A DNA stretch of 64,000 bases from Kitasatospora albolonga (GCA_002082585.1 CP020563.1:2226001-2290000); one strand, 5' to 3'. Positions 36,862 through 44,237 are shown, counted from the stretch's first letter. The notes: a model not told the origin generated them from the sequence alone. A program made the numbers and translations.

Positions 36862-37177
36862 CAAGTCCTCCTGGTCGGTGGGGCGGGCGGCGGCGAGCGG
36901 CACACCTGCGGTCCCCCGAACCCGAGCCGCCCGGCTGTCTGGCCGGGTCCCCCGGAACGGCGGGTCCAAACGTGCGGTGGCGTACACGGAACGACAGAAG
37001 GAGCAAATCACCTTTGCAGGACAAAAGGGAGGAGGGGCGGCGCCGCGGGAAGAACAGCACCGCAGGTCCTAGGCCGAAGGGCTGATCACTTCGGAACACT
37101 CCTGCTGTTAGCCTGCTCCTGCATATAGGTTGCAATAACAACTGGACGGCATTCCCAGCAGTCGGAGGGCTCGCATC
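36862..37177. promoter_or_regulatory. 316-bp divergent region between tkt and sodF
   Basis: No coding frame is convincing. The right half (about 37085-37170) contains the sodF promoter: a TATAGG-like hexamer at 37124-37129 and the TGCAT-N5-TTGCA element at 37120-37134, plus the CGGAGGG ribosome site at 37163-37169. The left half should carry the tkt promoter. Purine-rich runs (AAAAGGGAGGAGGGG near 37022) have no known role. Confidence 0.6.
37120..37134 (+). promoter_or_regulatory. Candidate Nur (nickel-responsive Fur-family) operator of sodF
   Basis: TGCAT-ATAGG-TTGCA, a near-palindrome of the TGCAA-N5-TTGCA type described for Nur sites, overlaps the probable -10 region of sodF, 43 nt upstream of the start. 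In Streptomyces, Nur with nickel represses sodF (established). The match is from memory of the motif. Confidence 0.5.
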
Positions 37178-37819
37178 ATGGCCACGTACACGCTCCCGGA
37201 ACTCCCGTACGACTACGCGGCGCTCGAACCGGTCATCAACCCGCAGATCATCGAGCTGCACCACGACAAGCACCACGCCGCGTACGTCAAGGGTGCGAAC
37301 GACACCCTGGAGCAGCTGGAAGAGGCCCGCGACAAGGAAGCCTGGGGAGCGATCAACGGCCTCCAGAAGAACCTCGCGTTCCACCTCTCCGGCCACATCC
37401 TGCACTCGATCTACTGGCACAACATGACCGGTGACGGCGGCGGCGAGCCCCTCGCGGCGGACGGCGTGGGCGACCTCGCGGACGCGATCACCGAGTCCTT
37501 CGGCTCCTTCGCGGGCTTCAAGGCCCAGCTGACGAAGGCTTCGGCCACCACCCAGGGCTCCGGCTGGGGCGTGCTCGCGTACGAGCCCCTCAGCGGCAAG
37601 CTGATCGTCGAGCAGGTCTACGACCACCAGGGCAACGTGGGCCAGGGCTCGGTCCCGATCCTGGTGTTCGACGCCTGGGAGCACGCCTTCTACCTTCAGT
37701 ACAAGAACCAGAAGGTGGACTTCATCGAGGCGATGTGGCAGGTCGTCAACTGGCAGGACGTGGCGAAGCGTTACGCCGCCGCCAAGGAGCGCGCGGACGT
37801 GCTGCTGCTCGCCCCCTGA
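37178..37819 (+). CDS. sodF: Iron superoxide dismutase
   Basis: Cytoplasmic enzyme dismutating superoxide to oxygen and hydrogen peroxide. 213 residues; metal ligands are His in [10 protein letters not shown] (about 27), His in ILHSIYWHN (about 75-82), and Asp/His in [15 protein letters not shown] (about 163-177). The pattern ([15 protein letters not shown]) is that of the Fe/Mn family; assignment to iron follows the Streptomyces sodF orthologue. ATG 37178 has CGGAGGG 8 nt upstream. Its own terminator follows. Probably repressed by nickel through Nur, with the alternative Ni-SOD elsewhere in the genome. Confidence 0.95.
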   Translation: MATYTLPELPYDYAALEPVINPQIIELHHDKHHAAYVKGANDTLEQLEEARDKEAWGAINGLQKNLAFHLSGHILHSIYWHNMTGDGGGEPLAADGVGDLADAITESFGSFAGFKAQLTKASATTQGSGWGVLAYEPLSGKLIVEQVYDHQGNVGQGSVPILVFDAWEHAFYLQYKNQKVDFIEAMWQVVNWQDVAKRYAAAKERADVLLLAP

Positions 37820-37895
37820 CTCCGCTCCGGCGGTTGATGCGTCCTGCCTCGTGATCGTCTTCTCAACCTTCACTTCGGCAGGCGGATGGACGGAG

Positions 37896-37926
37896 AGCCC
37901 CCGCGAGGACGTGACTCGCGGGGGCT
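37896..37926 (+). terminator. sodF terminator
   Basis: Stem AGCCCCCGCGAG with CTCGCGGGGGCT around GACGTGA, followed by TTTCCCC. It starts 77 nt after the sodF stop. Confidence 0.85.
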
Positions 37927-37961
37927 TTCCCCTGCCCGGCACTCTTTTTGGCTGTTAGCTA

Positions 37962-37979
37962 TTTAGCTCATGTGCTAAA
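37962..37979. promoter_or_regulatory. Candidate ArsR-type operator
   Basis: TTTAGC-TCATGT-GCTAAA has perfect 6-bp arms and ends 9 nt before the regulator's ATG. A further TTAGCT half lies at 37955-37960. The position over the core promoter suggests autoregulation. Confidence 0.6.
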
Positions 37980-37988
37980 CATGCAGCT

Positions 37989-38330
37989 ATGGAATCCCCC
38001 TCAGCTCCCGACGACGAGGCGAGCGCCTTCCGCGCCCTGGCCGACCCCACCAGGCGTCAGATCCTGGAGGATCTGCGCGGGGGCGAGCTGGCCGCCGGGG
38101 AGATCGCCAGCCGGTTCTCGATCAGCGCCCCGTCCATCTCGCGCCACCTCGGCGTCCTCAAGGGGGCCGGGCTCGTCACCGAGCGCCGCGACGCCAACCG
38201 CATCCTCTACTCGCTCGCCGAGGAGCGCCTCGCCATGTGCGTGGGGCGCTTCCTGAGCGCCGTATGCCCCGAACAGATCGTGCTCCGCCACACCAAGTGG
38301 CGCCCCGCCCCGGAAGGCGATGCCCAGTGA
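37989..38330 (+). CDS. ArsR-family winged-helix regulator
   Basis: 113-residue repressor-type protein. The wHTH includes ALADPTRRQILEDL (residues about 16-29) and recognition helix SAPSISRHLGVLKGAGLV (about 46-63), the normal family signature. No CxC-type arsenic/metal cysteine pair is present in the recognition helix (the only Cys residues are near 82 and 93), so it likely belongs to the non-metal SdpR/CopR-like group that pairs with SRPBCC or DUF2071 proteins. ATG 37989 lacks a ribosome site, so the mRNA may be leaderless. Its stop overlaps the start of the next gene (GTGA). Confidence 0.9.
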   Translation: MESPSAPDDEASAFRALADPTRRQILEDLRGGELAAGEIASRFSISAPSISRHLGVLKGAGLVTERRDANRILYSLAEERLAMCVGRFLSAVCPEQIVLRHTKWRPAPEGDAQ

Positions 38331-39070
38331 TCCGGTCCCGGCTCTCCAGCGTCATAGAGCGGCGCCTCCTGGTGAACTACCGGGTGGACCCGTACATCGC
38401 GGCGGCCCTGCTGCCCGCGCCGCTCCGCCCCCAACTGGTGCGCGGCCAGGCGGTGGCGGGCATCTGCCTGCTCCGGATCGGCGGCGTCCGTCCCGGCTGG
38501 GCCCCGGCCGCAACCGGCCTGAGCAGCGAGAACGCGGCGCACCGGATCTCCGTCGAGTGGGACGGCCCGGACGGTGTGGAGTGCGGCGTCTACATCCCGC
38601 GCCGCGACACCGCCTCCCGCCTCAACGCCTTCGCGGGCGGCCGGATCTACCCGGGCGAGCACGGCCGCGCGGACTTCACGGTGCGGGAGGAGGCCGACGC
38701 GGTGCGGGTGGCCTTCACGACCCGGGACGGGCAGGTGGAGGTCGACGCGACGGTGGAGCAGGCCGAGGAGCTGCGCGGGAGCGAGCTGTTCACGGACCTG
38801 GCGGAGGCGTCGGAGTTCTTCCGCCTGGGCCACCGGGGCCTCTCCCCCAACGCCGGGGGCACCCACCTGGACGTCCTGGAGCTGTCCACGGACGCCTGGA
38901 AGGTGACGGCGGGCCGACCCCGCACCGTACGCTCCTCGTTCTTCGAGGACCTGGACCGCTTCCCGCCCGGCAGCGCGGTGCTGGACAGTGCGCTGGTGAT
39001 GCGGGGCGTACCGGCGGACTGGTCGCAGGGGGAGCCGTTCCGGGTGGGGTGCGGGGCGGCTGCGGGCTAG
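38327..39070 (+). CDS. DUF2071-family protein cotranscribed with the ArsR regulator
   Basis: 247-residue soluble protein starting at GTG 38327, which overlaps the ArsR stop by 4 nt, so translation is coupled. The DUF2071 signature region includes LLVNYRVDPYIAAALLPAPL (about residues 13-32), GRIYPGEHG (about 105-113) and HRGLSPNAGG (about 168-177). Function is unknown in the family; it is related to acetoacetate-decarboxylase-like beta folds. The operon suggests that the ArsR protein controls this gene in response to an organic ligand (inference). Confidence 0.87.
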   Translation: MIRSRLSSVIERRLLVNYRVDPYIAAALLPAPLRPQLVRGQAVAGICLLRIGGVRPGWAPAATGLSSENAAHRISVEWDGPDGVECGVYIPRRDTASRLNAFAGGRIYPGEHGRADFTVREEADAVRVAFTTRDGQVEVDATVEQAEELRGSELFTDLAEASEFFRLGHRGLSPNAGGTHLDVLELSTDAWKVTAGRPRTVRSSFFEDLDRFPPGSAVLDSALVMRGVPADWSQGEPFRVGCGAAAG

Positions 39071-39074
39071 GCGT

Positions 39075-39989
39075 CTATTCCCGGACGCATCGGACGGGGA
39101 ACAGGACGGCGGGCGCGGCGAGTTCGTCCGGGTGCGCGCCGGGGATGCGCAGGCAGGCGTCGGGGCTGCCGTCCTCGGGCGGGTAGTGGAGCACGACCTG
39201 TTCGAGCGCGGTGATGCGGCCGCCCCGGTGGAGCTCTGCCACCCGCGTACCGTCACCGTCCGGGAAGCGGCCCGAGAGACTCCCGAGGGCCACGGCCCCG
39301 CCCCCCTCGGCCGCGACCTCCCGGACGTCGAACCGCCAGTGCGCGGCGGCCTCGGCGAGGAGCCGCTTCCCCTCGTGCCCCGCTGCGGCGAGCAGGTCGG
39401 CGCCGCGCCTGAGGTGGTCCGCAAGCGCGCAGCAGATCGGGACGGCTTCGGCGTACGGGGTCGCCACCCGGGTGCGCCGCCCGTCGTGGGTGGCGAAGGC
39501 GAGGGCGTCGTCGAGCAGCCCGAGGGCGGTGGCCCCGGCCTGCGGGCGCCCGTGCCGGGCGATGGCGAGGAGGATGGGGGCGGCGACCACGGCGGCGGGG
39601 AAGACCGCCCCGCTGTGGTCGTGCAGGAGCCCGCCGCCCGCGAGGAGCGCGCCCGCGTCGGCGGCCTGGACGAGGCCCGTGGCCGTGGCGAGGGCACGCA
39701 GGCCGGTGGCGGCGTGGTCGGGCCGGTACAGATCGGCGGGCGCGGGCAGTCCGCTCCAGTCCACGGCTTCGATGTCCGCGGCTTCGATGTCCACGGTTTC
39801 GATGTCCGTGGCCTCGATGTCCGTGGCCTCGATCGCGTTCAGCACCACCGCATCGTCGCACCCCGGCCGCCGCACGGAAAATGCCCGCCGCTCGTCGGGC
39901 GGGGCTGCCACGATGGCTTTCGCGCCTTTCGCTGTCCGCTCCTTCGCCGTCTGCCGCCCGCCCTTCGCCGTCCGCGCGCTGCCCTTCAT
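39075..39989 (-). CDS. Hypothetical protein with a (IE-x-x-D) coding repeat near the N-terminus
   Basis: 304 residues from ATG 39989 (GGAG 4 nt upstream). Residues 1-46 are Lys/Arg/Ala-rich. Residues about 51-75 repeat IEATD, IEATD, IETVD, IEAAD, IEAVD, encoded by 15-bp units. The remaining 230 residues form a probably helical soluble domain (LLHDHSGAVFPAAVVAAPIL; CCALADHLRRG) that I recognise only as a recurring Streptomyces hypothetical. A GTG at 39848 (codon 48) or 39845 is an alternative start just before the repeat. It is divergent from the xenobiotic acetyltransferase gene across 38 bp, and ends 4 bp from the convergent DUF2071 stop. Confidence 0.72.
   Translation of the reverse strand: MKGSARTAKGGRQTAKERTAKGAKAIVAAPPDERRAFSVRRPGCDDAVVLNAIEATDIEATDIETVDIEAADIEAVDWSGLPAPADLYRPDHAATGLRALATATGLVQAADAGALLAGGGLLHDHSGAVFPAAVVAAPILLAIARHGRPQAGATALGLLDDALAFATHDGRRTRVATPYAEAVPICCALADHLRRGADLLAAAGHEGKRLLAEAAAHWRFDVREVAAEGGGAVALGSLSGRFPDGDGTRVAELHRGGRITALEQVVLHYPPEDGSPDACLRIPGAHPDELAAPAVLFPVRCVRE
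39765..39837. repeat. 15-bp in-frame tandem repeat, four full units plus a partial one
   Basis: Units of the type GGCTTCGATGTCCGC at 39765, 39780, 39795 and 39810, with a fifth partial copy at 39825. They encode five IE-x-x-D pentapeptides in the gene above. The length stays in frame, so copy number can vary without frameshift. Confidence 0.85.
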
Positions 39990-40027
39990 TCTCCGCCCCT
40001 TCTCCCGCAAGCCCCGGAAGCTGATCC

Positions 40028-40693
40028 ATGAACCTCGGCCCCACTCCCACCCCCACCCCGGCCGACCCCACCGTCCTGCACCCGATGCCCGGCCAGCCAC
40101 GGGTGGTGCAGCTGAAGCCGCTGGTCACCTCGGAGCTGATCGAGGCCGGGGAGTACTCGTACTACGACGACCCCGAGCACGCCACGGAGTTCGAGACCCG
40201 GAACGTGCTCTACCACTACGGCCCGGAGCGCCTGGTGATCGGCAAGTTCTGCGCGCTGGGGACGGGGGTGCGGTTCATCATGAACGGCGCCAATCACCGT
40301 ATGGACGGCCCGTCCACGTTCCCGTTCCCGACGCTCGGCGGCTCCTGGTCCGACCACTTCGACCTGCTGACGGGCCTGCCCAACCGGGGCGACACGGTGA
40401 TCGGCAACGACGTCTGGATCGGCTACGAGGCGGTGATCATGCCGGGCGTCCGCATCGGCCACGGCGCGATCGTCAGCTCGCGGTCCGTGGTCGTCTCGGA
40501 CGTCCCGGACTACGGCATCGTGGGCGGCAACCCCGCCCGCCTGATCCGCACCCGGTACGAGGAGGCGGACATCGCGCGGCTGCTGGCGGTGGCCTGGTGG
40601 GACTGGCCTGCGGACCACCTGACTCGCCATATCCGTACGGTGATGTCGGGCACGGTCGCGGAGCTGGAGGCGGCGGCTCCGGGGGCGGAGTGA
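40028..40693 (+). CDS. Vat/CatB-like xenobiotic acetyltransferase (hexapeptide-repeat)
   Basis: 221-residue left-handed beta-helix acetyltransferase, a trimer in known members. Residues about 55-75 and 128-170 carry hexapeptide repeats ([28 protein letters not shown]), and the catalytic-type His lies in NGANHRMDG (about 86-94). The pattern fits streptogramin A or chloramphenicol acetyltransferases of the XAT group; many Streptomyces members are of unknown substrate and do not confer resistance. A Thr/Pro-rich tail precedes the domain. ATG 40028 lies 38 bp from the divergent hypothetical gene. Function is inferred from the family. Confidence 0.9.
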   Translation: MNLGPTPTPTPADPTVLHPMPGQPRVVQLKPLVTSELIEAGEYSYYDDPEHATEFETRNVLYHYGPERLVIGKFCALGTGVRFIMNGANHRMDGPSTFPFPTLGGSWSDHFDLLTGLPNRGDTVIGNDVWIGYEAVIMPGVRIGHGAIVSSRSVVVSDVPDYGIVGGNPARLIRTRYEEADIARLLAVAWWDWPADHLTRHIRTVMSGTVAELEAAAPGAE

Positions 40694-40708
40694 TGCCGGG
40701 AGGGAGGG

Positions 40709-41182
40709 TCAGACGAAGTATGTCTCCGCGTCGTCCATGTCGCTGCTCATGAGGCTGAGCAACGCCTCGTACTTCTCGCGTCCAAGGTAGTAGGCCCCGG
40801 TGTGGTGCGAGAGGAAGAACCGACCGGATGCGTCGATGAGGAGAGTGGCCCCGTCGTAGGTGTCGTATCCGATCGGGAAGAGCTTCACGCCGAGGTCTCC
40901 GGCCAGTTCGGCGATCTCCTCGGCGTCGCCCCTGAACACGAGGTGCGGTGTGAAGACCGCGAAGTTCTCCGGGGCGGTATCGATGACCGCGCGGAGGGAG
41001 ACGTGCTCACGGATGAAGGCCAGCGCCGCCGAAGAGGGCGTGATGTCGACCTCGTAGGCGCGATACCGCTCGGTCACGGCCACGACCGCTCGCGCCGCTT
41101 CCGCCTCGGCATCGCGCCCCGGGTGCCATCCGGCTTCTGCCAGCCACGCATCCACTTCTTCGGCTGTGCGAAGTGTTGGCAT
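40709..41182 (-). CDS. SUKH-3 family protein (immunity-like)
   Basis: 157-residue soluble protein of the SUKH-3 group, whose members often protect against polymorphic nuclease toxins. It shows EVDAWLAEAGWHPGRD (about residues 8-23), ITPSSAALAFIREH (about 47-60) and the late YLGREKYEALLSL. ATG 41182 with a strong AAGGAGG site. No toxin, WXG100 or secretion gene is next to it, so it may be a domesticated or orphan immunity gene. Convergent with the acetyltransferase (15 bp) and divergent from the DinB gene. Confidence 0.85.
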   Translation of the reverse strand: MPTLRTAEEVDAWLAEAGWHPGRDAEAEAARAVVAVTERYRAYEVDITPSSAALAFIREHVSLRAVIDTAPENFAVFTPHLVFRGDAEEIAELAGDLGVKLFPIGYDTYDGATLLIDASGRFFLSHHTGAYYLGREKYEALLSLMSSDMDDAETYFV

Positions 41183-41318
41183 CGTTGCCCTCCTTCTCGG
41201 TGTGCGCCGTGACGCCGATCAGCGGAATCTGTCACAGCCGCAAAACGCCCCCACGTCCACCGCCGACAGCAATGAAACACCTGGTCGGAAACTGGCTCCC
41301 TGGGTAGGATCACCGCCT

Positions 41319-41855
41319 ATGACCACAGTTGATCAAGAGCGCCCGGAGCCTCCGCTCGCCGGTGACGAGACCGCTGCCCTGCTGGGTTCCCTGGAGCGCC
41401 AACGCGCGACTTTCGCATGGAAGTGCGGCGGCCTGGACGCTGCCGGTATGAAGGCGACGGTCGGCGTCTCCACGATGACCCTGGGCGGCCTGCTCAAGCA
41501 CATGGCCCATGTCGAGGACGCCCATTTCTCCCGCCTCCTGCTCGCCCAGGGCCCGGGCGCCCCCTGGGACACGGTGGACTGGGACGCCGAACCCGACTGG
41601 GACTGGAGGTCGGCCGCCGACGACACCCCGGACCAGCTGATGGAGCTGTGGCAGGCCGCCGTGGCACGCTCCCTCGCCGTGGTCGACGAGGCACTCACGC
41701 ACGGCGGCCCGGAACAGCTGGGCCGGTTCACCACCGCCGACGGCACGTCGCCCAATCTGCGGCGCATCCTGATCGACATGATCGAGGAGTACGCGCGCCA
41801 CATCGGGCACGCCGACCTGATCCGGGAATCGGTGGACGGGCTCGTCGGGGAATAG
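41319..41855 (+). CDS. DinB-family (DUF664, mycothiol-dependent transferase-like) protein
   Basis: 178-residue four-helix protein. Metal-binding His residues appear as LLKHMAHVEDAHFS (about residues 63-76), and a third in MIEEYARHIGHADL (about 156-169). DUF664/DinB proteins are metal-dependent and include mycothiol or bacillithiol S-transferases, which fits an actinobacterium, but the substrate is unknown. ATG 41319 with TAGGAT about 8 nt upstream; the upstream open frame to 41166 is antisense to the SUKH gene and non-coding. Confidence 0.88.
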   Translation: MTTVDQERPEPPLAGDETAALLGSLERQRATFAWKCGGLDAAGMKATVGVSTMTLGGLLKHMAHVEDAHFSRLLLAQGPGAPWDTVDWDAEPDWDWRSAADDTPDQLMELWQAAVARSLAVVDEALTHGGPEQLGRFTTADGTSPNLRRILIDMIEEYARHIGHADLIRESVDGLVGE

Positions 41856-41910
41856 CACACCGCCGGGCGGCCACCGGAATCCCTGAACCGCCCGACTCAC
41901 CCCGACCCGG

Positions 41911-42117
41911 TCAGCCCTCGAAGACGCCGGCCTTCACGCCGTCGATGAACGCGGCCCAGTGACCGGGGCCGTAGAACTGGAGCCCGGCACCCGGGTCCTT
42001 GCTGTCGCGCACGGCCCGGCCGCCGTCGGCGGTGTGGGCAACCTCGACGCACTCCTGCTGGCCGCCCTGCGAGGCGCTGGACTTCTTGAACTCCGTGACG
42101 ATCTTCTTGCTGTTCAT
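41911..42117 (-). CDS. DUF397 small protein, partner of the XRE regulator
   Basis: 68-residue protein (MNSKKIVTEFKKSSAS) with the DUF397 signature: KSSAS, ECVEVA, VRDSKDPGAGL and HWAAFIDGVKAG. Its ATG overlaps the stop of the upstream XRE gene (ATGA), so translation is coupled. DUF397 proteins are almost always paired with XRE/DUF5753 regulators in Streptomyces (whiJ- and abaA-type modules) and probably bind them as antagonists; this is inferred from other systems. Confidence 0.92.
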   Translation of the reverse strand: MNSKKIVTEFKKSSASQGGQQECVEVAHTADGGRAVRDSKDPGAGLQFYGPGHWAAFIDGVKAGVFEG

Positions 42118-42992
42118 GTTGGCTCTTTCTCGGACTCGGGAAGGCTGGCGAGGCACTCACGCAGGAACGTGAGAGTCTGTGTGGGCGTCAGGGCAGACGA
42201 TCGTAGAGCTTCGAAAATCTGGGCGTGCGTGGCCATTTCCTCCAGATCCTCGATGATGACCGTGCTCGTCGTACCGTCGAAGGCGACCGCGCCGGGCGCC
42301 GGTTCGGGCGCAAAGTGATACATCACGAAGTGAGAGGTCATGTGGGCCGCCTGCCACTCCGAAGCCGGCAGAACCTGCACGCTGACGTTCTGGCGCTGCG
42401 CCACGTTGAGGATGTGCAGTAGCTGATCGCGGTGCGCCTTCGGGGAGGGCATCGGGGCCGTGAGTGCCGGTTCCCATATGACAGCGGCGAACCGGGCTCC
42501 GTCCTCCTCGATCTTCTTCCGACGCACTCGGCGAATCGCCACCATCTCGTCGACGGCGTCAGGCGTGTGCACTGTCAGGCTCGCAGCGAGCAGGGACCTC
42601 AGATAGTCGTCGGTCTGCAACAGCCCCGGCAGGAACAGCGGCTGCCAGGTACGGATGTACGTGGCGTCGGATTCGAGCGTGATGACGTCCGCGTACTCCG
42701 GCTTTGCAGCCCACTTGTAATCGAGCCACCAGCCACGCCGGTTGGAATCCCGCGCAAGCTGCTCCAGGCGCTCGTAGACGGTCTTGTCTTCCACCCCGTA
42801 GAGCTCCAACAGAAGCCGCACGTCCCCGGGGCGCGCAGACACCTGCCCGGCCTCGACCCTGCTGATCTTGGCCTTGGAGCCCGCAATGTGGTCGGCGGCA
42901 TGTATCTGATCGAGCTTGGCTGCCTCGCGGTAACGCCTGAGTTCGGCTCCTAAACGCCTACTGCGCACAGTAGGTCGTCCACCTGCGGGCAT
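42114..42992 (-). CDS. XRE-type regulator with DUF5753 domain, containing a TTA codon
   Basis: 292 residues. Helix-turn-helix at about residues 14-65 (LGAELRRYREAAKLDQIHAA; SKAKISRVEAGQVSARPGD), then the DUF5753 ligand/partner domain (about 100-285; IRTWQPLFLPGLLQTDDYLR). Codon 14 (42951-42953, read as TTA on the minus strand) is the rare leucine codon needing bldA tRNA in Streptomyces, so translation should be developmentally delayed. It is followed by a DUF397 gene with 4-nt overlap and is divergent from an RsbW-like ATPase gene, a whiJ/abaA-like layout. A strong palindrome lies 41 nt upstream. Confidence 0.92.
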   Translation of the reverse strand: MPAGGRPTVRSRRLGAELRRYREAAKLDQIHAADHIAGSKAKISRVEAGQVSARPGDVRLLLELYGVEDKTVYERLEQLARDSNRRGWWLDYKWAAKPEYADVITLESDATYIRTWQPLFLPGLLQTDDYLRSLLAASLTVHTPDAVDEMVAIRRVRRKKIEEDGARFAAVIWEPALTAPMPSPKAHRDQLLHILNVAQRQNVSVQVLPASEWQAAHMTSHFVMYHFAPEPAPGAVAFDGTTSTVIIEDLEEMATHAQIFEALRSSALTPTQTLTFLRECLASLPESEKEPT

Positions 42993-43032
42993 GTCCCCTC
43001 CTCTTACTTTCCGTGATCAGTCTGCACGTCAG

Positions 43033-43048
43033 TTGCTACCCCTAGCAA
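43033..43048. promoter_or_regulatory. Perfect palindrome TTGCTA-CCCC-TAGCAA upstream of the XRE gene
   Basis: Perfect 6-bp arms with 4-nt centre, 41 nt upstream of the XRE start, in the divergent region. Likely operator for the XRE protein or its relatives. Confidence 0.65.
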
Positions 43049-43080
43049 GGCGGTCGCGACGCCCAGCATCATGCAACTTC

Positions 43081-43131
43081 TCGATTGCGTTCGATTGCAT
43101 GACTTGGACTTCCCGCTCTACTGTCGATTGC
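43081..43131. repeat. Three copies of TCGATTGC in the divergent region
   Basis: Copies at 43081-43088, 43091-43098 and 43124-43131. In addition ATGCAA at 43071-43076 is the inverse of TTGCAT at 43095-43100. The cluster sits upstream of the ATPase gene and may be a second regulator-binding site. Confidence 0.55.
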
Positions 43132-43201
43132 GTCACACCGAGTGCCGATCCCGGCACGTCTGGTGATCATGGTTCCGCCTGCCCACGACCTTGGGGGACG
43201 T

Positions 43202-43603
43202 ATGTCCGGGCGCACAGACAGCAAGAGGTTCCGGGTCCGCAGGGACTCCATCCCCGCCGCTCGGCGGCACGTCAGAACGGTCCTGGTCGGGTGGAAACTC
43301 GGCGGCCTGGCCGACGACGCTTCGCTGATCGCCAGCGAGTTGGCCACCAACGTCGTCACCCACGCCCACGGCACCGGCGACTACTTCGAGTTGGGGTTAC
43401 GGCGCCGGAACGGCGTGCTCATCCTGGAGGTGGCCGACTCCTACCAGTGGCTGATGCCTGAACTCCGCAAGCCCACCGACGACGAGACGTGCGGCCGGGG
43501 GCTGCTCATCGTGGACGCGCTCGCCGAGCGGTGGGGCGTACGCCCGCGCAACCCCGGAAAGACCGTCTGGGTTCAACTCGCCACCGGAGCACGGTCCCTG
43601 TGA
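43202..43603 (+). CDS. RsbW-like ATP-binding protein (HATPase_c family), containing a TTA codon
   Basis: 133-residue stand-alone GHKL ATPase of the anti-sigma-factor type. The N-box is ELATNVVTHAHG (about residues 42-53), followed by VADSYQW (G1-like) and CGRGLLIVDALAERWGV (about 98-114), where GRGL is the G2 loop. Codon 66 (43397-43399) is TTA. ATG 43202 has GGGGGACGT upstream; earlier in-frame starts (43142, 43169) lack one. Such proteins sit beside XRE-DUF397 pairs in many Streptomyces loci and may be kinase/anti-sigma-like, with unknown partners. The stop overlaps the next gene by 4 nt. Confidence 0.9.
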   Translation: MSGRTDSKRFRVRRDSIPAARRHVRTVLVGWKLGGLADDASLIASELATNVVTHAHGTGDYFELGLRRRNGVLILEVADSYQWLMPELRKPTDDETCGRGLLIVDALAERWGVRPRNPGKTVWVQLATGARSL

Positions 43604-43776
43604 GGCCCTTCCCCCACCGCCCGCACGCGCCCTTCGCCGAGCTGGTGCGTATCGAGAGCGACCCCGCGTACCGGGACCGGCACTTCCCCGGGCTGAGCGC
43701 GGCGATCACTCAGCGGGGCCACTGGCGCTCGGCCGAGGTGGATGCGCTGGTCCGGCGGTTGAGGTCGCCGCCGTAA
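43600..43776 (+). CDS. Small hypothetical protein coupled to the RsbW-like gene
   Basis: 58 residues from GTG 43600 that overlaps the ATPase stop (GTGA). Pattern: HAPFAELVRIESDPAYRDRH, then GLSAAITQRGHWRSAEVDAL split by one residue. The overlap and composition favour a real gene, translated by coupling. No known domain. The charged helical sequence could be a partner protein; this is speculation. Confidence 0.65.
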   Translation: MRPFPHRPHAPFAELVRIESDPAYRDRHFPGLSAAITQRGHWRSAEVDALVRRLRSPP

Positions 43777-43826
43777 AGGGCGGATCTCAGCAACGCAACC
43801 ATCCAACGGAAGAGACCCCACCCCCC

Positions 43827-44237
43827 GTGCTGCAATGCACCGCCGTGACCGTCGTCCCCTACTTCGAGGCGCTCCTCGCGCTCGCCACCATGGAAGGCGG
43901 CCCCGACCACCCGCCCGATGTCATCGCGACCGGCGACTTCCTCCTCTGCGAACTGGGCGAACACGACGAGTCGGTCGAGCACGCCGCCCACCTCTGGACC
44001 GCCGACACCCCCGACGACCGCGACCTCTGGCTCCTGTGGACCGGCACCGGCACCCACCGCCTCTACCGGCTCGACGTCCTCCCCACCTGCCCCGCCATCC
44101 TCCGCAACTTCCTCACCCGCACGGTCACTTCCTGCGCGTACGCCGACCACCACCACGGCCCGCACTCCTTCTCCGTGACCGACCCGCTCGGCGAACTCAT
44201 CAGCGGACACAGCGGGACAGGCACCGATGAGCCCTGA
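43827..44237 (+). CDS. Hypothetical protein, same strand as the ATPase module
   Basis: 136 residues from GTG 43827 (MLQCTAVTVVPYFEALLAL). It has acidic N-terminal half (ELGEHDESVEHAAHLW), DDRDLWLLWTGTG and a Cys/His-containing C-terminus (TVTSCAYADHHHGPHSFSV). No domain was recognised. Frames on both strands are open here; this one is preferred because it has better amino-acid composition and direction, and follows the module after 50 bp. Confidence is moderate. Confidence 0.6.
   Translation: MLQCTAVTVVPYFEALLALATMEGGPDHPPDVIATGDFLLCELGEHDESVEHAAHLWTADTPDDRDLWLLWTGTGTHRLYRLDVLPTCPAILRNFLTRTVTSCAYADHHHGPHSFSVTDPLGELISGHSGTGTDEP

Noticed and set aside
40028..40693. Antibiotic-resistance gene call for the Vat/CatB-like protein
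   Set aside because: Family membership alone does not show resistance; many members in Streptomyces have other roles.
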